Source: an uncultured Sutterella sp.
GTDB taxonomy: Bacteria; Pseudomonadota; Gammaproteobacteria; Burkholderiales; Burkholderiaceae_F
Assembly (NCBI GenBank): GCA_905198475.1
Contig: CAJKCQ010000003.1
Span: forward strand, 10,376-74,375
Direction of reading: 5' to 3'
Length of the DNA stretch: 64,000 nt
The notes under the pieces were generated by a model. The model was given only the letters and a program-made list of their open reading frames with translations. It was not told the origin of the DNA and did no database searches. The translations under genes and the position numbers were made by a program. This document shows, in pieces, positions 8,789 through 18,035 of this stretch; the first letter of the stretch is position 1, and each line of letters starts with the position of its first letter.

Positions 8789-10201
8789 TCAGAAGAAACC
8801 CACGTCCACCGCGAAGAACTCCTCGACGGTGGGGATCAGGCGCCGGTTGGGCACGAAGATGATGAGGCGGTCCTCGGGCTCGACCTCGAAGTCGAAGTCC
8901 GAGAGGAGCACCTTCGTCTCATCGCCGTCGCCGCGGATGAGCGCCGCGACGGTGCACCCCGCGGGGAGCTTGAGCGCGTTGAGCTTCCGGCCGACCACGC
9001 GCGAGCTCGAGCGGGTGCCGTGCGCGACGAACTCGATCGCTTCGGCGACGCCGTGGCGCAGCGAGTAGGCCGCGGTGACGTCGCCGCGGCGTACGTAGCG
9101 GATGAGCTCGTCCAATGCCGCCTGGGTCTGCGAGACCGTGACGTCGATGCGCGAGCCCTCGATCAGCTCGCCGTAGATGCGGCGGTTGACGAGCGCGATC
9201 GTGCGCTTGGCGCCGAGCTTCTTGGCGAGCAGTGCCGAGAGGATGTTGTTTTCATCGTCGTCCGAGAGCGAGATGAAGAGGTCGCAGCTCTCCACGCCCG
9301 CCGAGAGGAGCGTGTCCTCGTCGTCGAAGTCGCCGTCGAGCACCATTGCGCGTCCCTCGAGCTCGAGGGCGAGGTTTTCGGCGTCCCGGCGGTTCGCCTC
9401 GATCACGCGGATCGAGGTCGGTGCGGCGCCCGTGAGCTCGTCGCCCTCGGTGAGCGCCCGCACGATGCCGGAGCTCATCGCGGGGCTGCCCGCGATGATG
9501 AGGCTGCGCGTCGCGCTCGCGCGCCGGCGCATCTGCGTGGTGACGAGCCGCGCGTGGCGCGTGTCGGCGACGAAGATCACCTCGTCGCCCGCCTCAATCA
9601 GCGTGCGCGCATTGATCGAGAGGCACTGGTTGCGCCGGAAGAGCGCGGCGATGCGCGCGCAGGCGTGGGGGATGTGCGCATTGAGCTCGCTGATGGGGCC
9701 GCCCACCATGGGGCTGCCTTCCTGCGCCTTGACGGCGATGAGGCTCACTCGGCCGTCGGCGAACTCCTGCACCTGCAGCGCTTCGGGGATGTCGATGAGC
9801 TTCACGAGGTAGTGCGTGAGCGCCAGCTCGGGCCAGATGATGGTGGTCGCGCCGAAACCCTCCTCCTTGAGCAACCGCGGGTAGCCGCGCAGCTCCTCGT
9901 TGCGCACACGCGCGATGCGCGTCGGGATGTTGAAGATCCGCGAGGCGAGCAGGCACACGGCGAGGTTTGTCTCGTCGCTTGAGGTGACGGCGATCAGGAT
10001 GTCGGTGTCGCTCGCCGAGGCCTCCTCGAGAAGCTTCGGCGAGAGTGCGTCGCCCACCATGCCGCGCAGGTCGAAGCGCGACTGCAGATAGCTGATGTTT
10101 TCCGAATGCTGGTCGACGACGGTGATGTCGTTCGCTTCGGAGACGAGGCTTTCGGCGACGGAGCTGCCGATTCGGCCTGCGCCGATGATGAGGATCTTCA
10201 T
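8789..10201 (-). CDS. trkA: Trk system potassium uptake regulator TrkA
   Basis: Peripheral nucleotide-binding regulator of TrkH. The 470-residue product contains two RCK modules in tandem. The first opens MKILIIGAGRIGSSVAESL with a canonical GxGxxG; the second begins near residue 230 at IAGSPAMSSG and has a weaker Rossmann glycine pattern. RCK_C regions follow each. Length and architecture are those of proteobacterial TrkA. The ntrX-like gene is 54 bp upstream. Confidence 0.93.
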   Translation of the reverse strand: MKILIIGAGRIGSSVAESLVSEANDITVVDQHSENISYLQSRFDLRGMVGDALSPKLLEEASASDTDILIAVTSSDETNLAVCLLASRIFNIPTRIARVRNEELRGYPRLLKEEGFGATTIIWPELALTHYLVKLIDIPEALQVQEFADGRVSLIAVKAQEGSPMVGGPISELNAHIPHACARIAALFRRNQCLSINARTLIEAGDEVIFVADTRHARLVTTQMRRRASATRSLIIAGSPAMSSGIVRALTEGDELTGAAPTSIRVIEANRRDAENLALELEGRAMVLDGDFDDEDTLLSAGVESCDLFISLSDDDENNILSALLAKKLGAKRTIALVNRRIYGELIEGSRIDVTVSQTQAALDELIRYVRRGDVTAAYSLRHGVAEAIEFVAHGTRSSSRVVGRKLNALKLPAGCTVAALIRGDGDETKVLLSDFDFEVEPEDRLIIFVPNRRLIPTVEEFFAVDVGFF

Positions 10202-10255
10202 GAAAGAAAAGCGCCGGCCGTCCTTGGAGGAGGAGGCCGGCGGCCGGCGGGTCGT

Positions 10256-11128
10256 CTACTTGTCGTTGAGGAAGTTGTCGAGCGTTGATCCGGTCGGGAG
10301 GCCGATGGCGCTGGCGCGTTCCGGGTCCGTGCTCTTTGAGGCGGCCCGGCTGCCCGCAGGGGGCAGGGACACCTCCGGACCGTCCAGCGGCCGCACCACC
10401 CGCACCTCCGTATTCCCGGACTGCGCGGAGGCGCGTGAGCCGCCCGTGCGCTCCGCCCGGCTGCGGGCCTCCTTGCGCAGTTCGTCGATGTTGAGGTCGA
10501 GCGCCCGGAGCTTGCGGTAGAGGTGCGTGCGCTCCATGCCGGCGTGGCGCGCGAGGTCCGCCATCGACTGGTGGATGTGCATGAGCACCGAGCGGAAGTA
10601 GGCGCGCTCGAACTCGAAGAGCACTTCGCGGTAGGGGCGGTTGAAGTCGAGCGTGAGGCCGTACTCCTTGATTTCGAAGACGGGCATGCGCAGGCGCGGC
10701 AGATCCGAGCGGCGGCGGGCGCGCTTGTTCTGCTGCTCCTCGGCGCGTGCGCGCTGGAGCATGGCCCACTTCGCGAGCGAGCGCTGAATCGAGTCGAGCA
10801 GGAGCCTCAGGGAGATCGGCTTTTCGATGAATTCGATCGCGCCGTTCTCAAGGGCCTGGTTTGCCTGTTCAAGGGAGCCGTGGCCGGACATGATGATGAC
10901 GGGGAAGTCGAGCCTTCCGGCGTACTTCCACTCCTTGAGCAGCGTCAGACCGTCCGTGCCCGGCATCCAGATGTCGAGCAGGACCAGGTCGAAGTGACGT
11001 TCGGCGACGAGCTTGCGCGCCTCATCCGCATCCGCAGCGGCGGCGATGCGGTAGTTGTTTTCGATCAGAATTTCCGAAAGGATCTTCCGGATGCCGATCT
11101 CGTCGTCGACGATGAGGATTTCCGTCAT
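10256..11128 (-). CDS. NtrX-like response regulator without AAA+ domain
   Basis: Partner of the histidine kinase encoded immediately upstream (ATGA overlap). The 290-residue product has a receiver domain at 1-120 with acidic pocket VDDE, phospho-Asp in LLDIWMPG (about D53), IIMSGHG and the conserved Lys in IEKPIS. It lacks the sigma-54 AAA+ ATPase of classical NtrX (no GxxGTGKE, no GAFTGA). A Fis-type helix-turn-helix (LARHAGMERTHLYRKL) is at about 195-210, followed by a Ser/Arg-rich tail of about 70 residues. It presumably binds DNA without driving sigma-54 open complex formation (inference). Confidence 0.85.
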   Translation of the reverse strand: MTEILIVDDEIGIRKILSEILIENNYRIAAAADADEARKLVAERHFDLVLLDIWMPGTDGLTLLKEWKYAGRLDFPVIIMSGHGSLEQANQALENGAIEFIEKPISLRLLLDSIQRSLAKWAMLQRARAEEQQNKRARRRSDLPRLRMPVFEIKEYGLTLDFNRPYREVLFEFERAYFRSVLMHIHQSMADLARHAGMERTHLYRKLRALDLNIDELRKEARSRAERTGGSRASAQSGNTEVRVVRPLDGPEVSLPPAGSRAASKSTDPERASAIGLPTGSTLDNFLNDK

Positions 11129-13428
11129 GTTGCTTTGCTGTCGTCAGTGGGCGCCTGCGCCGCATTCCGAGGCTGGATTCCCCCAGGGGCGAGGTGTTCA
11201 AAAAGGATGTCGATCTGAGCGCCGAGAATGAGCACGCCCGTCGGATCCGTTCTGTTCGAGAGGCGGATGATTGCACGATGCTCGTCAAGAATCTTCTTGA
11301 CCATGGGCAGGCCGAGGCCGGTGCCGGTGGGCTTGGTCGTGACGTAGGGCTCGAAGGCGCGCGCAAGAATATTTTCGCCGAAACCTATGCCGCTGTCATG
11401 CAGGTGCAGCCGCACGGCGCTCATCTCCCGCTCCGTCTTGATGCAGCGCGTCTCGATGACGATTTTCGGATCGCTGCCCTCGGCGGCGTCGACGCTGTTG
11501 GAAATCAGATTATGCAGTACCTGCCGGAGCTGCGCCGGATCGCCCTCGATGAGGGGAATGGACTTTTCCAGATCAAGCCGCAGGTCGATGCCGGCCTCAT
11601 GGTAGAGTTGCGCGATGCCGAGAAGGAATTGGTTGAGGTCGAGCGGAGCGAGCTTCGCCTCGGGGAGCTTTGCGTACGCGCGGAAGTCGTTCACCATCTG
11701 CTTGAGTGCGTCCACCTGAGTCGTGATGGTGTTCACGGTGCGCTCGAGCATCTCCGCGTCCTTGTCGTCGGTGAGCTTGGGCTCGAGCCGGTAGACGAGC
11801 CGCTCGGCGGCGAGTTGGATCGGCGTGAGCGGATTCTTGATCTCGTGGGCGAGGCGGCGCGCGACTTCGCCCCAGGCGGTGGCGCGCTGCGCCTCGATGA
11901 GCTTCGAGACGTCGTCGAAGACCACGATCAGGCCCGAGCCGTCCTTGCCGAAGGGCATCTTCGAGATCTTCAGGTAGAGCGGCACGGTCTCCTCGCCCCG
12001 CTCGAGTTGGAATTCAAAGCCCGCGGTGTTCGAGTCCGGGCCGAACCCGAGGGAGAGCTGGGCGTTCCTCACCGCCGAGAAGAGCATCGGCTCGGCGTCG
12101 CTGAAGGACGCGCCGGCCGTGCACGTGCGCTCGCCGAGGATCCCGCGGGCGGCGTCGTTGGCGGTGACCACCCGGTCGTCGCGGTCGAGCACGACGACCC
12201 CGGAGGAGATGTTGGCGAGCACGCGCTCGAGGTAGGCCTGCGCCTGTTCGGCGCTGCGGCGCTGCTCGTCGATGATGCGCCGCGACTCGGCGAGCTCGCG
12301 GATCATTTGATTGAAGGACTGCGTGAGGACGTTGATCTCGCCGTTACCGGTGAACTCCTTGATCGGCTGGAAGTTGCCGTCGGCGACGCGCCGCGTGCCC
12401 TGTTCGAGCTGCAGCACCGGCGCGACCGTGCGGCGCGCGAAGGCGAGCGAAACGGCGAAGGCGCCGAGCGCGCCGAGGAGCATCACGAGGAAGAGCGTGC
12501 TCGCGTAGACGCTCTGGAGCGAGGCGCGCGAGAGCACGAGCGTCTGGTAGTCGCGGTAGCCCGCGACGAGCACGGCAGCGTTCTGCGCCGTCTCTTCGGC
12601 GACGGGCTGGATGATCTGCAGGTAGAGCTGCTGGCGGCGCATCTCAAGACCCGGCGTGCTCGTGAGCGGCACCGCGGCGGCGCCCCCCGTCGTCCGGTCA
12701 TCGTTCTCCGGCGTGTTCTGGATGGGGACGATCACGCGGATGGAGAGCTTCCCTGAGCGCAGCGCGTCGTAGTTCTCAAAGTCGCCGTCGATCACGCTGT
12801 AGATGCCCGCCGTCTTCACGAGCTGGATCTGCGACGAGGTGGGCAGATCGGGCATGAGCACGTTGATGCGCGAACCCGCCGCGGCGACCGCCGTGCCGTT
12901 GGGCAGGAAGACGAGCGCCTCGAGCCCGGGGCGCCCTTCGAGGATGTGCAGCAGGTCCGTCATGATGAGCGAGGCGGGCGTGTTGACGAGCAGACCGGCG
13001 ATGTTGCGTGCGGTCGCCTCGGCCTCATGCTGCTGCTGCGTGAGCAGTCCCCGGGTGATCGTCACGCCCGAGTCGAGCGCCTTCTCGACGCGCACGTCGA
13101 ACCAGGAGTTGATCGAGCGCGAGATGAAGACCGAGGAGACGAAGTAGATGAGCAGGCACGGAACGAGCGCAAGGCCCGCCGCGGAGAGCGCAAGGCGGCA
13201 CGTCATGTGCGCGCCGAACTCGCGGTTGCGCCAGCGCTGCCAGAGCCGCAGCCCCATCGAGGCGACGATTGCGAAGAGCACGACGGCGATCGCGCGGTTG
13301 ACGACGAGCAGCACCGGGAACCACCGCTCGAAGAGCGTGGAGTCCGAGCTCGTTGCGGCGAGCATGAAGAGCGAGATGCACGCGAGGACGAGCGAGGCAA
13401 TGAAGAGTCCGCGCAGCCAGGACGACAT
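11125..13428 (-). CDS. NtrY-like membrane sensor histidine kinase
   Basis: The 767-residue product has four predicted membrane helices (about 10-30, 35-60, 85-110 and 300-325), a periplasmic region of about 180 residues between the last two, HAMP, then PAS around 420-500. The kinase core includes the phospho-His in RRLAHEIKNPLTPIQ and N, G1 and G2 boxes such as NLISNSVDAAEG and TGLGLPMVKK. It pairs with the response regulator below it. The ligand is unknown; in related organisms NtrY/X-like pairs respond to nitrogen status or redox. Confidence 0.9.
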   Translation of the reverse strand: MSSWLRGLFIASLVLACISLFMLAATSSDSTLFERWFPVLLVVNRAIAVVLFAIVASMGLRLWQRWRNREFGAHMTCRLALSAAGLALVPCLLIYFVSSVFISRSINSWFDVRVEKALDSGVTITRGLLTQQQHEAEATARNIAGLLVNTPASLIMTDLLHILEGRPGLEALVFLPNGTAVAAAGSRINVLMPDLPTSSQIQLVKTAGIYSVIDGDFENYDALRSGKLSIRVIVPIQNTPENDDRTTGGAAAVPLTSTPGLEMRRQQLYLQIIQPVAEETAQNAAVLVAGYRDYQTLVLSRASLQSVYASTLFLVMLLGALGAFAVSLAFARRTVAPVLQLEQGTRRVADGNFQPIKEFTGNGEINVLTQSFNQMIRELAESRRIIDEQRRSAEQAQAYLERVLANISSGVVVLDRDDRVVTANDAARGILGERTCTAGASFSDAEPMLFSAVRNAQLSLGFGPDSNTAGFEFQLERGEETVPLYLKISKMPFGKDGSGLIVVFDDVSKLIEAQRATAWGEVARRLAHEIKNPLTPIQLAAERLVYRLEPKLTDDKDAEMLERTVNTITTQVDALKQMVNDFRAYAKLPEAKLAPLDLNQFLLGIAQLYHEAGIDLRLDLEKSIPLIEGDPAQLRQVLHNLISNSVDAAEGSDPKIVIETRCIKTEREMSAVRLHLHDSGIGFGENILARAFEPYVTTKPTGTGLGLPMVKKILDEHRAIIRLSNRTDPTGVLILGAQIDILFEHLAPGGIQPRNAAQAPTDDSKAT

Positions 13429-13431
13429 GCT

Positions 13432-14064
13432 CTATTCTCCGGCCGCCCTGCGGACGTCCTCGGGAATGGCGACGGGCTCCCAGCTGCTCTCCACCGTCCA
13501 GTCGCCCGAATCGTGGTTGGTCACCTGCATGGGCTTGGGGAGCTTGCCCGTGTCGAGCGAGAAGCGGATTTCGGCCTGATAGTTCGATCCGGCTGCCGCG
13601 TCGCTTGCGGCGACTCGCCAACGGCGGATGTTCTTGATGTAGGGCAGCGCCTCGTCGAGCGTGTCGAAGTTGAGCGAGATGCCGCTGTAGGAGACCGCGT
13701 AGCGGCGGGTGAGCGGATTGAAGGCGAGCCGGATGTTGAAGGTGCTCTCGGCGACGTCCTTGTTGAGCCAGTACCAGCGCTCGCGCGAGAGGCCGAACTC
13801 ATACTTGAAGTAGAGCGCGATGCCGCGGTGCATGGCGTCGATGAGGGGCATCGGCAGGTCGAACTCGTAGTGCGCCTCGATGAAGAGCCCGGGCCGCTCG
13901 CCCGGTTCGTCGAGCGTGAGCGCCGCGCTCATGAGCTCCGCCTTCGCGGCCGAGGCCGGACCGGACGCCAAGAGCGCCGCGGAGAGGATCAGCGGCGCCG
14001 TGAGCTCGGCGAGGGCGGGGGCGCGGAGGCGTGGCATGCGGAGGACTTCGTGAAGCGGACTCAC
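13432..14064 (-). CDS. DUF4390 secreted protein
   Basis: A 210-residue exported protein of unknown function. The signal peptide has a hydrophobic core LTAPLILSAALLASG and cleavage after ASA. I chose GTG 14062-14064 because GGAG lies five bases upstream and GTGA overlaps the rsmB stop; ATG 14037 (201 residues) is the alternative and lacks a ribosome site. The mature part has YEFDLP, the WYW-containing block and FNIRLAFNPLTRRYAV, all DUF4390 features. It sits three bases before the ntrY-like gene, a conserved betaproteobacterial position. Confidence 0.75.
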   Translation of the reverse strand: MSPLHEVLRMPRLRAPALAELTAPLILSAALLASGPASAAKAELMSAALTLDEPGERPGLFIEAHYEFDLPMPLIDAMHRGIALYFKYEFGLSRERWYWLNKDVAESTFNIRLAFNPLTRRYAVSYSGISLNFDTLDEALPYIKNIRRWRVAASDAAAGSNYQAEIRFSLDTGKLPKPMQVTNHDSGDWTVESSWEPVAIPEDVRRAAGE

Positions 14065-15416
14065 CGCTTCTCCAGAAGCGCGTAGAAGAAGCCGTCGTGA
14101 ACGGCGGGCAGTTCGTCCGACGGCGACCAGTCGCCCGACTCCGTCGGAATCAGGCCCATCATACCTGCACCGTCCGCACGGAGCGGAACGAGGCGGGCGG
14201 CGGGGCGGCGCGCGAGGAACCCCTCGATCTGCCGCGGCCCCTCTTCGGGGAAGATCGAGCAGGTGCAGAAGAGAAGCTTGCCGCCGCGGCGCAGGCACGG
14301 CCAGAGCGCGTCGAGGAGGCGCTTCTGCTCGGCGGCGAGCCGCCGGATGTCCTCGGGCCGGCGCGACCAGGGCACGTCGGGCTGCCGGCGCACGATGCCG
14401 CTCGCCGTGCAGGGCGCGTCGAGGAGCACCGCGTCGAAGGGCTCGCCCGTCCACCACTCCTCCGTGCGGGCGGCGTCGGCCGCGCGGACCTCGGCCGAGA
14501 GGCCGAGGCGCGAAAGGGTCGAGCGGATGAGTTCGGCGCGCTCCGGATCCACTTCGAGCGCGGTGACGCGGCAGTCGGTGCGCTCCAGAATGTGCGCGGT
14601 CTTGCCGCCCGGTGCCGCGCAGGCGTCGAGCACCCGGTCGCCCGGAGCGACGGGCAGGAGATGTGCGGCGAGCTGCGTGCCCGCGTCCTGTACTGAGACG
14701 TCGCCCTCGGTGAAGCCGGGGATCTCCTGCACGGGCAGGGGCTTTTCCAGCAGCACCGCCTCAGGACCCACGCGGCGGGCGGCGATGCCCGCCGCCGCGA
14801 GCCGCTCGAGGTAGGCCTCGGGCGTGGTGCGGCGCACGTTCACGCGCAGCGTCATCGGCGCGTGGTGCGCGGCGATGGAGAGGATCGACTCCCACTCGTC
14901 CGGGTGGGCGGCGCGCACGCGCTCGATCCACCAGGCGGGCGCGTTGAAGCGCACTTCGGGCGTGCGGCGGCAGAGCGCGAGGAGCGGCTCGCGCTCGCGC
15001 AGGAAGCGCCGGAGCACGGCGTTGACGAGGCCGGCGAAGCGGGCGGTGCGCCGGCCCGCGCGGGCGGCGTTCACCGCCTCGCTCACGAGCGTGAAGTCGC
15101 TGTAGCGGCGGGCGACGAGGAGCGCGAGCGCCGCCTCGATGAGCCCGAGCACCGGACCGGGCGGAGGGCTTTCGAGGAGTCGGCGCGCCAGCGCCTCGAC
15201 GAGCGCCTTGCTGCGCAGCAGGTCGTAGAGGATCGATTGGAGGGCGGCGCGGGCGTTTGGGGGCAGGTCGGCCGCTTCGGCGTCGAGCGCCGAGGCGAAG
15301 GAGGCGCCTTCGCGCATCCGGCGGCGCGCCTGCGCCGCGAGCGTGAGGAGCCGGCGCAGCGGGAGCTGCAGGGCGCGGCCTTCGCCGGAGGATTCCTTTT
15401 CGCGGGGATTGGTCAT
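14061..15416 (-). CDS. rsmB: 16S rRNA (cytosine-967-C5) methyltransferase
   Basis: Methylates C967 of 16S rRNA using S-adenosylmethionine. The 451-residue product has an N-terminal NusB-like RNA-binding domain (about 15-160) and a Rossmann methyltransferase domain with DACAAPGGKTAHIL, the catalytic-cycle cysteines in LDAPCTASGI and FCTCSIFPEEG, and VSVQDAGTQLAA. The start overlaps the fmt stop by four bases (ATGA). Confidence 0.93.
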   Translation of the reverse strand: MTNPREKESSGEGRALQLPLRRLLTLAAQARRRMREGASFASALDAEAADLPPNARAALQSILYDLLRSKALVEALARRLLESPPPGPVLGLIEAALALLVARRYSDFTLVSEAVNAARAGRRTARFAGLVNAVLRRFLREREPLLALCRRTPEVRFNAPAWWIERVRAAHPDEWESILSIAAHHAPMTLRVNVRRTTPEAYLERLAAAGIAARRVGPEAVLLEKPLPVQEIPGFTEGDVSVQDAGTQLAAHLLPVAPGDRVLDACAAPGGKTAHILERTDCRVTALEVDPERAELIRSTLSRLGLSAEVRAADAARTEEWWTGEPFDAVLLDAPCTASGIVRRQPDVPWSRRPEDIRRLAAEQKRLLDALWPCLRRGGKLLFCTCSIFPEEGPRQIEGFLARRPAARLVPLRADGAGMMGLIPTESGDWSPSDELPAVHDGFFYALLEKR

Positions 15417-16375
15417 TGGAGCACCTCGCCCGTCCGGATACCGAGGCTCTGGAGAGCGGCGGGGGCGGGCATCCGGGGCTTGCCCGCGCGCTGCAGGACC
15501 GTCATGCTGAGCGCGCCGCGGCCGCAGGCGACCGTGAGGGCGCCGTCGGTGGAGAGCACCGTGCCGGGTGCGGCGCCTTCAGGCGCCTCGACGGCTTGTG
15601 CCGCCCAGACCTTGACGGGACTTCCGGCGTGTTCGAACTGCAGGCCGGGGAACGGCGTGAAGGCGCGCATGCGGCGCGCGAGGAGCGCGGCGTCCGCGGT
15701 CCAGTCGATGCGGCTCTCCGCCTTCATGATCTTGGCGGCGTAGAGGACGCCCGCTTCGCTCTGCGGCGTCGAGTCGAGTTCGTCCGCCTCCTCGAGCGCC
15801 TTCGTGAGGAGCTCCGCGCCGAGACGGGCGAGCCGCTCCGTAAGGGAGGCGGTCGTGTCGTCGGGGAGGATCGGCGTGCGCGCCTCGCGCACGACTGGAC
15901 CCGTGTCGAGACCGAGCTCCATCTTCATCAGGCCGACGCCGGTTTCGGCGTCGCCCGCCTCGATCGCGCGGGTGATCGGTGCGGCGCCGCGCCAACGCGG
16001 CAGGAGGCTCGCGTGGATGTTGAGCGCGCGGATGTCGCCCCGGCGGCCGATGCCGCGGGCGCAGTCAAGCACGGCCTGCGGCAGGATGAGGCCGTAGGCG
16101 GCGACCACGAGGAGGTCGGCCTCGAGCGCGCGCAGGCGCTCGTGCATCAGGGGGGCGCCTTCGGGGTCCTTCTTCGCCGAGAGCGTGAGCGGCGTGGCCG
16201 TTTCGATCCCGAGCTCCCCGGCAAGGACCTTGACGGGGGACGGCGTGAGCTTCATGCCGCGGCCGCTCGGACGGTCGGGCTGCGTGAGGACGAGCGGGAT
16301 GTCGTGACCGGCTGCGGCGAGCGCGCGGAGCGCCTCGGCGGCGAAGTCCGGCGTGCCGGCGAAGATGATTCTCAT
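15413..16375 (-). CDS. fmt: Methionyl-tRNA formyltransferase
   Basis: Formylates initiator Met-tRNA with 10-formyl-THF. The 320-residue product opens MRIIFAGTPDFAAEAL and contains the catalytic block NIHASLLPRWRGAAP (Asn and His of the NxH active site) followed by the GDAETGVGLMKME region with the catalytic Asp nearby. It is the first gene of the leftward run towards trkH. In many proteobacteria def is adjacent; here an oppositely oriented hydrolase separates the two. Confidence 0.95.
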   Translation of the reverse strand: MRIIFAGTPDFAAEALRALAAAGHDIPLVLTQPDRPSGRGMKLTPSPVKVLAGELGIETATPLTLSAKKDPEGAPLMHERLRALEADLLVVAAYGLILPQAVLDCARGIGRRGDIRALNIHASLLPRWRGAAPITRAIEAGDAETGVGLMKMELGLDTGPVVREARTPILPDDTTASLTERLARLGAELLTKALEEADELDSTPQSEAGVLYAAKIMKAESRIDWTADAALLARRMRAFTPFPGLQFEHAGSPVKVWAAQAVEAPEGAAPGTVLSTDGALTVACGRGALSMTVLQRAGKPRMPAPAALQSLGIRTGEVLQ

Positions 16376-16479
16376 GATTCTGTCGGGAGGGGGAGTGAAC
16401 GGTGCAATATTCTAAAAGCCCCGCGGAGTGGGGCCCCGGAACCGAGCGCCGAAGCGTATCACCGGGTAGGAGCGAGGCT

Positions 16480-17385
16480 GTGCAAGAGATGAAGTATTTC
16501 GACAACGGCGGCGTGCGCATCGCCTACCGGCGGTTCGGCGATCCGCTCGCGCCCGCCGTGGTGCTGCTCATGGGGCTCGGGCTCTCGATGGAGGCCTGGC
16601 CCGAAGGGATCGTGTCGGGGCTGCTCGCCGAGGGCTTTCAGGTGATCACGCCCGACAACCGCGACTCGGGGCGCTCCTCGCGCATGACGGCCTGGCGGGT
16701 GGGGCGCGGCGACGTCCTGCACGCCATCGTGCGCACCGTATTCGGGCTGCAGGTGACCGGGGAGTACGCGCTCGAGGACATGGCGTTCGACCTCGAGCGG
16801 CTGCTCGACCATCTCGGGCTGCGGCGCGTGCACGTCGGGGGCGTCTCCATGGGCGGCATGATCGCCCAGGTCTTCGCCTGCCAGTGTCCGAACCGGGTCG
16901 CCACGCTCACCTCGATCTCCTCGGCAGTGGGCAATCCCCGGACGGGGTTCGGGCGGCTGCGCGCCGTGGCGGCCGTCTCCGCTTCGGGCGACGCGGCGAG
17001 TCCTGAGGCGCTGCGGCGCCACTTCACGACCGTGCTCACGACGCTCGCCGGTCCCAGGTACCGGCCCGACGCCGCGGAGCTCGAGGAGGCGCTCAGCTCC
17101 GCGCCGCGGATCGGCTTCGACGCGGCGGCGACCCGCCGTCAGCTCGTCGCGCTCCTCGCGAGCGGCAACCGCGCGCAGGCGATGCGGCAGCTGCGCACGC
17201 CCACCCTCGTGATTCACGGCACGGATGATCCGCTGCTGCCCTTCGCCGCGGGCGAGGAGACCGCGCGGCTCGTCGCCGGCGCGAAGCTCATCCCCGTGGA
17301 CGGCCTCGGGCACCAGTTGCCGCCGGCGCTCATGGGCACGTACGCGCGCTGGATCGCGACGCACTGCCACGCGCATCCGGCCTGA
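16480..17385 (+). CDS. Alpha/beta-fold hydrolase
   Basis: A 301-residue cytoplasmic hydrolase of unknown substrate. It has the oxyanion region LMGLGLSMEAW, the PDNRDSGRSS strand, the nucleophile elbow GVSMGGM (Ser about 121), the acid in HGTDDPLLP and the His in GLGHQLPPAL, so a complete Ser-Asp-His triad is visible. GTG 16480 has AGGAG seven bases upstream; ATG 16489 is the alternative. It is inserted between fmt and def on the opposite strand to both. Confidence 0.82.
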   Translation: MQEMKYFDNGGVRIAYRRFGDPLAPAVVLLMGLGLSMEAWPEGIVSGLLAEGFQVITPDNRDSGRSSRMTAWRVGRGDVLHAIVRTVFGLQVTGEYALEDMAFDLERLLDHLGLRRVHVGGVSMGGMIAQVFACQCPNRVATLTSISSAVGNPRTGFGRLRAVAAVSASGDAASPEALRRHFTTVLTTLAGPRYRPDAAELEEALSSAPRIGFDAAATRRQLVALLASGNRAQAMRQLRTPTLVIHGTDDPLLPFAAGEETARLVAGAKLIPVDGLGHQLPPALMGTYARWIATHCHAHPA

Positions 17386-17391
17386 GGGGGC

Positions 17392-17934
17392 TCAGCGCGC
17401 GCGTTCCTGCTCCTTTTCCTTCTCCTTTTCGCGCTCCTCGCGGCGCAGCTTGCGCAGCTTCGTGCAGGCGCGCTGCTTCTTGAGCAGCGACAGGTGGTCG
17501 ATGAAGACCACGCCGTCGAGATGGTCCAGCTCGTGCTGCACGCACACGGCGAGCAGCCCCGAGCAGTCGAGCTCGAAGGTCTTGCCGTCGGCGTTCTGCG
17601 CGCGCACGCGCACCTGCGCCGGGCGCTTGACGTGCTCGTAGAGGCCCTTGAGCGAGAGGCAGCCCTCCTCGTGGTCCTGCAGCTCCTCGCTCTTCTCGAT
17701 GATCTCGGGGTTGCAGAGCACGAGGAGTCCCGTCTTGTCGTCGGTGACGTCGATCACGACGATGCGGCGCAGCACGCCCACTTGATTGGCGGCGAGGCCC
17801 ACGCCCGGAGCGGCGTACATGGTCTCCGCCATGTCCGCGGCGAGGCGCTTGAGGTCCTCGTCGAAGACTTCGATGCGCTCGGCCTTCGCGGCGAGCACGG
17901 GATGCGGGTACTGTATAACGGGAAGCTTGGCCAC
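17392..17934 (-). CDS. def: Peptide deformylase
   Basis: Removes the formyl group from nascent proteins using a bound metal. The 180-residue product shows all three motifs: GVGLAANQVG, EGCLSLKG (metal ligand C92) and QHELDHLDG (H134, H138 and catalytic E135). In motif II the usual EGCLSxP is SLKG. The C-terminal 20 residues are a Lys/Glu/Arg run. The start is a GTG with AAGGAG seven bases upstream. A -10-like TATAAT lies about 55 bases ahead. Confidence 0.95.
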   Translation of the reverse strand: MAKLPVIQYPHPVLAAKAERIEVFDEDLKRLAADMAETMYAAPGVGLAANQVGVLRRIVVIDVTDDKTGLLVLCNPEIIEKSEELQDHEEGCLSLKGLYEHVKRPAQVRVRAQNADGKTFELDCSGLLAVCVQHELDHLDGVVFIDHLSLLKKQRACTKLRKLRREEREKEKEKEQERAR

Positions 17935-17988
17935 GGATGCGCTCCTTCCCGGCGGGTCCGGGAGGACGAAGTATTTGAAAGGTCAAGG

Positions 17989-17994
17989 ATTATA
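17989..17994 (-). promoter_or_regulatory. Candidate -10 box for def
   Basis: The minus strand reads a perfect TATAAT here, giving a predicted start near 17982 and a leader of about 48 bases before the def GTG. No good -35 hexamer is seen in the GC-rich DNA upstream, so an activator or extended contact would be needed. Sequence match only. Confidence 0.45.
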
Positions 17995-18035
17995 GCGGCG
18001 CCCCGTCCGTGCGCCGTCCTCATCAGGGAGAAGCG

